A DNA stretch of 5,263 nt. Source: Pseudomonadota bacterium (GTDB taxonomy: Bacteria; Pseudomonadota; Alphaproteobacteria; Rhizobiales; Xanthobacteraceae). The translations under genes and the position numbers were made by a program. The notes under the pieces are model-generated. The model was not told where the DNA came from. It was given only the letters and a program-made list of their open reading frames with translations, and did no database searches. Location: NCBI GenBank assembly GCA_023392205.1, contig JAEVZN010000547.1, forward strand, positions 1 to 5,263, given 5' to 3'. Of this stretch, positions 1-4,207 are shown one piece after another. Within the stretch, counting starts at the first letter, position 1. Each line of letters starts with the position of its first letter.

Positions 1-84
1 CCGAATAAGCACCACCAGCGCGGCATAGGCCGCAGCGCCGACGATGACGATCCGGAAAAGGCTGAACCAGCTCTCAAAAAACAT
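1..84 (-). CDS. Probable DUF421/YetF-type membrane protein, N-terminal fragment
   Basis: The reverse strand reads an ATG at 84-82 followed by 27 open codons to the window edge: MFFESWFSLFRIVIVGAAAY and then AALVVLIR. The stretch from about residue 9 to 27 is an uninterrupted hydrophobic segment, consistent with a first transmembrane helix. The short acidic/aromatic lead-in followed by a helix ending in 'LVVLIR' resembles the start of DUF421 (YetF/YcaP-like) inner-membrane proteins, which typically have about three N-terminal helices and a cytoplasmic domain of unknown role. Only 28 residues are visible, so the family call rests on resemblance and could be wrong; that it is the start of a membrane protein is safer. 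No strong Shine-Dalgarno is seen ahead of the ATG. It lies on the same strand as the fasciclin gene, 244 bases downstream of it, so it is probably a separate transcript. Confidence 0.6.
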   Translation of the reverse strand, partial: MFFESWFSLFRIVIVGAAAYAALVVLIR

Positions 85-135
85 TGTCACGTCTGTCGCG
101 GTCGTTGGCTTGCGTTCCCCGACGGCAACAGATGA

Positions 136-237
136 GAAAACGCGTTGTTCCAGCGTTTCCCTGAGACGCGGACACTGCGATCACTACAGGCCGCGCCGGC
201 AGGTCAGCCGGCACACGCGAAAGAGCCCGGACCGGGC
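136..237. other. Hairpin-forming segments between the fasciclin and DUF421-like genes
   Basis: This intergenic stretch has no coding sequence I can support. It holds three dyads: AAACGC (138-143) with GCGTTT (153-158) around a 9-base loop; GCCGGC (195-200) with GCCGGC (207-212) around a 6-base loop; and GCCCGG (225-230) with CCGGGC (232-237) around a single central base. Read on the minus strand, the first ends in GCGTTTT, a weak resemblance to an intrinsic terminator, but its T residues are part of the stem. Such short GC-rich dyads are fairly common in DNA of this composition, so function is uncertain. Confidence 0.35.
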
Positions 238-287
238 ACAAGATCGCCGAGAGGAGTGCGCGATGCGGGCGCCGGTCCGGGTCAGGA

Positions 288-312
288 TCCGTGCCGCGGG
301 GCGTGGCACGGA
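288..312 (-). terminator. Possible stem-loop terminator of the fasciclin gene
   Basis: A perfect 8-bp inverted repeat, TCCGTGCC (288-295) and GGCACGGA (305-312), encloses a 9-base loop. It begins 16 bases past the fasciclin stop codon in the direction of transcription. There is no T-run after the stem on the minus strand, so it is not a textbook intrinsic terminator. It could instead be a 3'-end stabilising hairpin left after Rho-dependent termination and trimming. Confidence 0.45.
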
Positions 313-328
313 GCTATTCTGCTTCGGA

Positions 329-853
329 TCAGGTCTTCGGCAGCAGCACCGCGTCGACGACGTGAATCACGCCATTGGACGTCTTCAGGTCTGCAACCGT
401 GACGGTCGCAACGCCGCCCTTCTCGTCGGTCAGGGTGATCTTGTCGCCGTCGCGCTTGGCGTTCAGCGTGCAGCCGCCCACCGTTTTCACGGCATGCGTG
501 CCCTTGTCGTCGGCGATCATCTTGGCAATGGCGGACGACATCGCTTCGGCACCGACCACATGGCAGGTCAGGATCTTCGTCAGGGTCGCCTTGTTCTCAG
601 GCTTGACCAGCGTTTCGACGGTGCCGGCCGGCAGCTTCGCGAATGCCGCATCGGTCGGCGCGAATACCGTGAACGGACCCTTGCCGGACAGTGTCTCGAC
701 GAGACCGGCAGCCTTCACGGCGGCCACGAGCGTGGTGTGATCCTTCGAGGCCACCGCAGCCTCGACGATGTTCTTGGAGGGCGCTTGCGCGAATGCGCCA
801 GTGGTGAGTGCGAGCGAAGCGGCAGCAGCCATCAAAGTGAGACGCTTGGACAT
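329..853 (-). CDS. Secreted fasciclin (FAS1) domain protein
   Basis: This 174-residue protein has one FAS1 domain, normally an extracytoplasmic adhesion or surface module; no enzymatic role is expected. Residues 1-22 form a signal peptide (basic SKR, an Ala/Leu-rich core, then GAFA before Gln23), so the mature protein should be periplasmic or secreted. The FAS1 hallmarks are the H1 box 'GPFTVFAPTDAAF' (59-71), a central 'ILTCHVV' (94-100) where many family members have Tyr-His, and the H2 box 'NGVIHVVDAVLLP' (160-172) at the C terminus. Cys97 and Cys128 are the only cysteines and could form a disulfide. The start at 853 was chosen because it gives a clean signal peptide and has a GAAGGGA Shine-Dalgarno (863-869) nine bases upstream; the reading frame stays open to an ATG at 994, but that would bury the signal peptide. 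Similar small FAS1 proteins are common in rhizobia. The ligand is unknown. A perfect palindrome lies 32 bases ahead of the start. Confidence 0.95.
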   Translation of the reverse strand: MSKRLTLMAAAASLALTTGAFAQAPSKNIVEAAVASKDHTTLVAAVKAAGLVETLSGKGPFTVFAPTDAAFAKLPAGTVETLVKPENKATLTKILTCHVVGAEAMSSAIAKMIADDKGTHAVKTVGGCTLNAKRDGDKITLTDEKGGVATVTVADLKTSNGVIHVVDAVLLPKT

Positions 854-885
854 GAATTCATTCCCTTCGATCAGGTTTGCAACTT

Positions 886-899
886 GGCGGATATCCGCC
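886..899. promoter_or_regulatory. Perfect 14-bp palindrome ahead of the fasciclin gene
   Basis: GGCGGATATCCGCC is a perfect palindrome with seven-base arms and no spacer, 32 bases upstream of the fasciclin start codon. A spacerless palindrome is a poor RNA hairpin but a typical binding site for a dimeric repressor, and its position is close to the start of transcription of this gene. No regulator is identified. Confidence 0.45.
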
Positions 900-1084
900 G
901 TTTCGGGACGAGCGAAAGGGTTCGCCCTCGACAGAGAGGTGCGTGGCAGGCCGAACCATTTTGATCGTCGGTGAGAGCTACGACCGCACTGCAAACCGGT
1001 TTCGGGAATGTGCCCGCCTCACGCCTTCGTGAGACGCTGCGAAGATTTCAGTCGCAGGACAAGGGCTCTGCCGCAATTGACAGC

Positions 1085-1112
1085 TTGACGCATGTCGCAG
1101 CACGGTCATAAC
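1085..1112 (+). promoter_or_regulatory. mcd: Candidate sigma-70-type promoter for the hydratase gene
   Basis: TTGACG (1085-1090) matches five of six bases of the -35 consensus. It is followed after 16 bases by CATAAC (1107-1112), which matches four of six -10 bases. An overlapping TTGACA (1077-1082) is a perfect -35 hexamer but has no -10 at normal spacing. Transcription from here would begin near 1119 and give a leader of about 85 bases. The match is moderate and unverified. Confidence 0.33.
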
Positions 1113-1139
1113 CGGCACGATTGTTTCATCATTGCCGGT
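1111..1139. promoter_or_regulatory. Inverted repeat at the presumed hydratase transcription start
   Basis: ACCGGCA (1111-1117) and TGCCGGT (1133-1139) are perfect 7-bp arms separated by 15 bases, so equivalent positions sit 22 bp apart, about two helical turns. The first arm overlaps the end of the candidate -10 element, as a repressor operator might. It could also form a weak hairpin in the 5' leader. Confidence 0.35.
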
Positions 1140-1157
1140 GCATCCGGTGACACGGCC

Positions 1158-1208
1158 ATGACAAATGCCGATATGACAAGCGCAAAATTATGACGTATGC
1201 CACATGAC
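1158..1208 (+). repeat. ATGAC/ATGCC repeat array ending at the hydratase start codon
   Basis: The pattern ATGAC-2-ATGCC-(2 or 3)-ATGAC occurs twice, at 1158-1177 and 1190-1208, offset by 32 bp (about three helical turns). ATGAC alone occurs at 1158, 1173, 1190 and 1204, and ATGCC at 1165 and 1197. The last ATGAC contains the annotated hydratase start codon. The array may be a tandem protein-binding site, or a by-product of short upstream reading frames that begin with these ATGs. Confidence 0.5.
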
Positions 1209-2271
1209 GACGACCACGATGCCTTCCAAAGCGTTTGACGGAAATTTCTTTGAGGATTTCCGCGTTGGCCAGACCATTCGCCACGCCACGCCGCGCACCG
1301 TTACGGTCGGCGATGTCGCAATCTATAACGGGCTGTTCGGCGCGCGCTTTGCGGTTCAATCGTCGGATGCTTTTGCGAAAGCTGTCGGCTATCCACGTGC
1401 GCCGGTCGACGACCTTCTCGTCTTCCATATCGTGTTCGGCAAGACCGTGCCCGACATCTCGCTGAATGCGGCGGCCAATCTGGGCTATGCCAATTGCCGC
1501 TTTCTGGCGCCGGTCTATCCGGGCGATACGCTGCATGCCGTGTCCGAAGTGATCGGCCTGAAGGAAAATTCAAGCCGCACCACCGGTCTTGTTTTCGTGC
1601 GTTCGGTGGGCGCGAAATCCGACGGCACGCAGGTGCTCGAATATGTCCGCTGGGTGATGGTGCGAAAGCGCGATCCGCAGGCCGCCGCGCCGTCCGAGCA
1701 TGTCCCGCGTCTGCCGACCGCGCTCGATCCGCATCTTCTGGGCGATGCCTGTCCGCCGATCGATCTTGCGGCCTACGATGACGTTCTGGCTGGAAGTCCA
1801 TATCGCTTCGGCGACTACACGGCTGGCGAGCGCATCGACCATGTCGACGGTATGACCGTGGAAGAAGCCGAGCACCAGATTGCCACGCGGCTTTATCAGA
1901 ACACCGCGCGTGTGCATTTCAATCAATATACCGAAGGACAGGGCCGGTTCGGCCGCCGGTTGATTTATGGCGGGCACGTCATTTCACTTGCGCGCGCGCT
2001 GTCCTTCAACGGGCTCGGCAATGCGTTTCATATCGCGGCGATCAATGGCGGCCGTCATGTCGCGCCGCTCTTTGCCGGCAACACGCTGTTTGCCTGGTCG
2101 GAGATCCTTGCCACGGCGGAGCTGCCGCACCGGCGCGATGTCGGCGCATTGCGCGTGCGCACGGTGGCGACCAAGGACAAGCCCTGCGCGGATTTCCCGC
2201 TGAAGCAGGGCGACGAGGAGGATCCGGCGGTGATCCTCGATCTCGATTACTGGGTGCTGATCCCGCGTTGA
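1204..2271 (+). CDS. mcd: Mesaconyl-CoA hydratase (beta-methylmalyl-CoA dehydratase), double MaoC-like hotdog
   Basis: This 355-residue protein matches the mesaconyl-CoA hydratase family (Mcd of Methylobacterium, Mch of Rhodobacter) in length and in motifs I recognise. The enzyme reversibly hydrates mesaconyl-C1-CoA to (2R,3S)-beta-methylmalyl-CoA in the cytosolic ethylmalonyl-CoA pathway. It has two tandem MaoC-like hotdog domains, about residues 12-157 and 198-354. Family-typical stretches are 'NFFEDFRVGQTI' (14-25), 'FHIVFGKTVPDISLNA' (74-89), 'EYVRWVMVRKRDP' (146-158), 'IDHVDGMTVEEAEH' (211-224) and 'TRLYQNTARVHFN' (228-240). His238 sits where hydratase-2 proteins carry their catalytic His; the usual Asp five residues earlier appears to be Asn233. 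Neither ATG 1204 nor in-frame ATG 1219 has a clear Shine-Dalgarno. ATG 1219 gives an N terminus closer to the homologues I recall; the frame closes upstream at 1174-1176. No other pathway gene is in view, so another C5-CoA role is possible. Confidence 0.85.
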   Translation: MTTTTMPSKAFDGNFFEDFRVGQTIRHATPRTVTVGDVAIYNGLFGARFAVQSSDAFAKAVGYPRAPVDDLLVFHIVFGKTVPDISLNAAANLGYANCRFLAPVYPGDTLHAVSEVIGLKENSSRTTGLVFVRSVGAKSDGTQVLEYVRWVMVRKRDPQAAAPSEHVPRLPTALDPHLLGDACPPIDLAAYDDVLAGSPYRFGDYTAGERIDHVDGMTVEEAEHQIATRLYQNTARVHFNQYTEGQGRFGRRLIYGGHVISLARALSFNGLGNAFHIAAINGGRHVAPLFAGNTLFAWSEILATAELPHRRDVGALRVRTVATKDKPCADFPLKQGDEEDPAVILDLDYWVLIPR

Positions 2272-2277
2272 TCGATC

Positions 2278-2300
2278 CATGCGGTCACGCGGCGCGCATG
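2278..2300. terminator. Small inverted repeat at the convergent hydratase/lysR junction
   Basis: CATGCG (2278-2283) and CGCATG (2295-2300) form a 6-bp dyad with an 11-base loop, beginning seven bases after the hydratase stop and running into the last codons of the LysR gene. Only 13 bases separate the two stop codons, so any terminator must overlap coding sequence. No T-run follows, so this is weak evidence for termination. Confidence 0.2.
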
Positions 2301-3169
2301 TGTTCCACGAGCTGTCGCGCGAAGGACGACAGCGATGTCATGTCACGCACGCAAATCGTGAGGTCGCGCAGCGCCCAGGTATCGGTGAGCTCGACGGGAC
2401 GGATAGCCATGCTGCGTGCCGCCCAGCGCATCGTGGTTTCCGGCACGATCCCGATCCCGGCATTGCGCTCGACAAGCCGGCACACCGCATCGAAACTGCG
2501 CAACTGGACCCGCAATTTCAGGGGCCGGCCGATGCGGCTCGCCTTGTCGGCGAGAAAGCGTTGCAGGGCACTGGCCCGGTCCAATCCGACGAAATCGAAA
2601 TCCAGCACCTCGGCAAAGGAGATTTTCTCGCGCCGCGCCAGTGGATGATCGCGCGCCACCACCAGCACGAACCGGTCGCTGCGGAACGGAAAGGTCTCCA
2701 GCCGGCTGGTATCCACGGTGCCGGCCACGATGCCGATATCGCCCACCCCGTCGCCGATCATGCCGACGATCTCGTCGGACAGCCGCTCCTCGAGATCGAT
2801 GCTCACATGCGGATGCGCGGCGAGAAAGGAACTCAGCACGTCGGGCAAAAACTCGGTCAGCGCATTGGTGTTGGACAGGATTCGGACCTGGCTGAAAAAG
2901 CCGCCGGAGAATGCGCCCAGATCCTCCCGCAGCCGTTCCGCTTGCGCGAGAATGGTGCGGGCATGCTGCAGCAGCGTCCGGCCGGCCTGGGTGGGAGTGA
3001 TGCCCTGGCGGTTGCGAATCAGCAAAGGCGCGCCGATCGCGTCCTCCATATTGCGGATGCGCGTGGAGGCAGCCGCCAGCGCAAGATTGGCACGGGCCGC
3101 GCCTTGGGTGATGCTGCCGGCCTCGACGACATGCCGGAACAGGCTCAGATCGGGCAAATCGAACCGCAT
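2285..3169 (-). CDS. LysR-type transcriptional regulator
   Basis: At 294 residues this is a full-length LysR-type regulator. Residues 3-63 form the winged helix-turn-helix ('LSLFRHVVEAGSITQGAARANL' region, then 'STRIRNMEDAIGAPLLIRNRQGITPTQAG'), followed by a linker helix to about 88. The periplasmic-binding-protein-like effector domain runs from about 94 to 290, with 'GVGDIGIVAG' (141-150) and 'NAGIGIVPE' (236-244) in the usual places. The inducer cannot be read from the sequence. The start at 3169 places the helix-turn-helix at the N terminus as the family requires; AGGG (3175-3178) five bases upstream is a modest Shine-Dalgarno. It is divergent from sdhC and convergent with the hydratase. 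LysR proteins often repress their own gene and activate the divergent one, so sdhCDA(B) and the hydratase are candidate targets (inference). Confidence 0.95.
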   Translation of the reverse strand: MRFDLPDLSLFRHVVEAGSITQGAARANLALAAASTRIRNMEDAIGAPLLIRNRQGITPTQAGRTLLQHARTILAQAERLREDLGAFSGGFFSQVRILSNTNALTEFLPDVLSSFLAAHPHVSIDLEERLSDEIVGMIGDGVGDIGIVAGTVDTSRLETFPFRSDRFVLVVARDHPLARREKISFAEVLDFDFVGLDRASALQRFLADKASRIGRPLKLRVQLRSFDAVCRLVERNAGIGIVPETTMRWAARSMAIRPVELTDTWALRDLTICVRDMTSLSSFARQLVEHMRAA

Positions 3170-3181
3170 CGCGACCCTGGA

Positions 3182-3195
3182 ACAGTTTAAATTGT
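3182..3195. promoter_or_regulatory. AT-rich near-palindrome just upstream of lysR
   Basis: ACAGTTTAAATTGT is a 14-bp near-palindrome (12 of 14 positions symmetric, form ACARTTTAAAYTGT) lying 12 bases upstream of the lysR start codon. AT-rich dyads are characteristic of LysR-type operators, so it could be an autoregulatory site; it could also be part of the lysR promoter. It stands out from the GC-rich surroundings. Confidence 0.4.
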
Positions 3196-3203
3196 GGCAA
3201 TAG

Positions 3204-3222
3204 CCTTCGGAAACGACGAAGG
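3204..3222. promoter_or_regulatory. Inverted repeat CCTTCG/CGAAGG in the lysR-sdhC region
   Basis: CCTTCG (3204-3209) and CGAAGG (3217-3222) are perfect 6-bp arms around seven bases, and TAGCC flanks the structure as a direct repeat (3201-3205 and 3223-3227). It overlaps the left arm of the longer-range 10-bp repeat. It lies 35-53 bases upstream of the lysR start codon and could be an operator or a hairpin in the lysR leader. Confidence 0.3.
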
Positions 3223-3285
3223 TAGCCTACTCCAAATGCTTATTGCATTGCATGATATTTCGCATATGAGTTCGCCGTTTCCGAA
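3206..3285. repeat. 10-bp inverted repeat flanking the lysR/sdhC control region
   Basis: TTCGGAAACG (3206-3215) recurs as its exact complement CGTTTCCGAA (3276-3285), with 60 bases between the arms. The enclosed segment is the AT-richest part of the intergenic region. Two inversely oriented copies of one 10-mer on either side of a divergent control region would suit a factor binding two sites, with looping. No protein is identified. Confidence 0.4.
3243..3270 (+). promoter_or_regulatory. Weak candidate promoter for the sdh operon
   Basis: TTGCAT (3243-3248) and TATGAG (3265-3270) are separated by 16 bases and sit in the AT-rich segment enclosed by the 10-bp inverted repeat. Each matches the sigma-70 consensus only partly (three and four of six). 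A start near 3277 would give a leader of about 130 bases. The rest of the stretch to sdhC (roughly 3290-3376) shows no reading frame or RNA that I recognise. Confidence 0.25.
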
Positions 3286-3376
3286 ATTTGGCTGGTTCTA
3301 AGGCAGCCAAGACCAAACCCTCCCGGCGGCCGCCCGTCTTTCCAGCAATGGCCCATGCTCCGGGATTGACGCGATT

Positions 3377-3400
3377 TCCGGACCGACGTCCGGACTGGAG
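3377..3400 (+). promoter_or_regulatory. sdhC: Hairpin next to the sdhC ribosome binding site
   Basis: TCCGGAC (3377-3383) and GTCCGGA (3388-3394) form a perfect 7-bp GC-rich stem with a 4-base loop (CGAC). The Shine-Dalgarno GGAG (3397-3400) follows after two bases, and the sdhC ATG lies eight bases beyond it. The stem leaves the ribosome binding site single-stranded, so it could stabilise the mRNA 5' region, or affect translation if an alternative fold takes in the Shine-Dalgarno. Confidence 0.45.
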
Positions 3401-3408
3401 TAACGACG

Positions 3409-3816
3409 ATGACCCCACGCCGCACCGTCGAACGGCCTTTATCTCCGCATCTTGGGATTTACCGGCCCATGATGAACATGATGATGTCGATGGCGCACCG
3501 GCTGACCGGGATTGCGCTGTTCTTCGGCACGTTGCTGCTGACCTGGTGGCTGCTGGCCGCCGCCTCCGGCCCCACCTCCAATGCGCGGGTGCAGGGCTTC
3601 ATGGGCTCGATCGTCGGGATGCTGATCCTGTTCGGGTACACTTGGGCGCTGATCCACCACATGCTGGGCGGCATTCGCCACCTGATCTGGGACACCGGGC
3701 GCGGTTTCGGACCGGTCGAGCGCGAATGGCTGACGATGGCGACGCTGGTCGGCTCGATCGGCCTGACCCTGCTGGTCTGGATCATCGGCTACATGTTTAT
3801 CGGAGGCGTGCGATGA
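3409..3816 (+). CDS. sdhC: Succinate dehydrogenase cytochrome b556 subunit (SdhC)
   Basis: SdhC is the larger membrane-anchor subunit of complex II; with SdhD it holds haem b and the ubiquinone site and docks the SdhAB catalytic pair on the inner membrane. The 135-residue length is normal. The family signature 'RPLSPHLGIYR' (9-19) is followed by 'SMAHRLTG' (27-34); Ser27 and Arg31 match the E. coli quinone-site residues in both identity and number. Three membrane helices are evident at about 32-54, 64-86 and 108-131. The 'HxxxGIRH' motif at 84-91 contains His84, the axial haem ligand by comparison with E. coli SdhC. The start is supported by GGAG at 3397-3400, eight bases upstream. The stop overlaps the sdhD start (ATGA), pointing to translational coupling. 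Residues 20-28 are unusually methionine-rich, at the entrance to the first helix. Confidence 0.97.
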   Translation: MTPRRTVERPLSPHLGIYRPMMNMMMSMAHRLTGIALFFGTLLLTWWLLAAASGPTSNARVQGFMGSIVGMLILFGYTWALIHHMLGGIRHLIWDTGRGFGPVEREWLTMATLVGSIGLTLLVWIIGYMFIGGVR

Positions 3817-4202
3817 GCGACCACAAATCCATGCGCACGCCGCTGTCGCGCGTGCGCTATCTCGGATCGGCGCGCTCGGGCACCGATCATATCTGGAAGC
3901 AGCGCGTGTCCTCGGTCGGGCTTGTCATCCTGACCATCGCGTTTTTCGCCATCGTGATCGGAGTTCTCGGCCGCAATCATGCTGCGGCGGCGCAAATTCT
4001 CGGCTCGCCCTTTGTCGCCATCACGCTGATGCTGTTCGTGATCACCAGCGCCTATCACATGTGGCTGGGCATGCAGATCATCATCGAGGATTACGTGCAT
4101 AGCGATCTGCGGCTGACACTGATCATGCTCAACACCTTCTTTTGTTTCACCATCGGGCTCGCGTCGGTCTACGCGCTCGTGAAGCTGTCATTCGGGGTTT
4201 GA
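3813..4202 (+). CDS. sdhD: Succinate dehydrogenase membrane anchor subunit (SdhD)
   Basis: SdhD is the second membrane anchor of complex II. The 129-residue protein has a basic N-terminal cytoplasmic stretch ('[25 protein letters not shown]', 7-31) and three hydrophobic helices at about 33-53, 64-91 and 100-126. '[15 protein letters not shown]' (81-95) is the family signature: His82, Asp93 and Tyr94 keep the spacing of E. coli His71, Asp82 and Tyr83, the last two belonging to the quinone pocket. The start overlaps the sdhC stop (ATGA), and GGAGG (3802-3806) lies six bases upstream inside sdhC. The frame stays open far upstream through sdhC, but that part is an out-of-frame read of sdhC and its leader. 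sdhA follows after five bases. Confidence 0.96.
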   Translation: MSDHKSMRTPLSRVRYLGSARSGTDHIWKQRVSSVGLVILTIAFFAIVIGVLGRNHAAAAQILGSPFVAITLMLFVITSAYHMWLGMQIIIEDYVHSDLRLTLIMLNTFFCFTIGLASVYALVKLSFGV

Positions 4203-4207
4203 ACGCG

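Larger units (their letters stand above)
854..1203. other. Divergent intergenic region between the fasciclin and mesaconyl-CoA hydratase genes
   Basis: This 350-base stretch separates two divergently transcribed genes and must hold the promoters of both. No protein or structural RNA gene is supported. Besides the separately listed sites, it contains GCGAA-aggg-TTCGC (912-925), the 10-bp palindrome AAACCGGTTT (993-1002), and a 6-bp stem with a 4-base loop, CTCACG-cctt-CGTGAG (1018-1033). I could not find a convincing promoter for the fasciclin gene on the minus strand, including an EcfG-type GGAAC-N17-CGTT element. Confidence 0.7.

Noticed and set aside
44..964. A 306-codon open frame on the plus strand across the fasciclin region
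   Set aside because: It lies antisense to the clearly recognisable FAS1 gene, is rich in Arg/Gly/His as expected of an antisense read of GC-rich coding DNA, and resembles no family I know.
854..994. N-terminal extension of the fasciclin protein to ATG 994
   Set aside because: The extra 47 residues are not fasciclin-like and would place the signal peptide internally; ATG 853 has a good Shine-Dalgarno and the signal peptide directly after it.
854..1002. An EcfG-type general stress promoter for the fasciclin gene
   Set aside because: I looked for GGAAC-N17-CGTT on the minus strand and found only partial pieces (for example CGAACC) at wrong spacing.
993..1033. AAACCGGTTT palindrome and the CTCACG/CGTGAG hairpin as regulatory elements
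   Set aside because: Both are short, far from either start codon and not tied to a promoter I can see; noted in the intergenic entry only.
2279..3190. A 303-codon plus-strand frame opposite lysR
   Set aside because: It is an antisense shadow of a complete LysR-type gene with both domains intact, and it shows no domain motif.
3201..3408. A known riboswitch in the sdh leader
   Set aside because: Only one simple hairpin is evident near the ribosome binding site; I do not recognise any conserved riboswitch core.
3288..3812. Upstream extension of sdhD giving a 304-residue fusion
   Set aside because: The added part reads sdhC and its leader in the wrong frame; sdhC is fully conserved in its own frame and the ATGA overlap plus GGAGG mark the true sdhD start at 3813.
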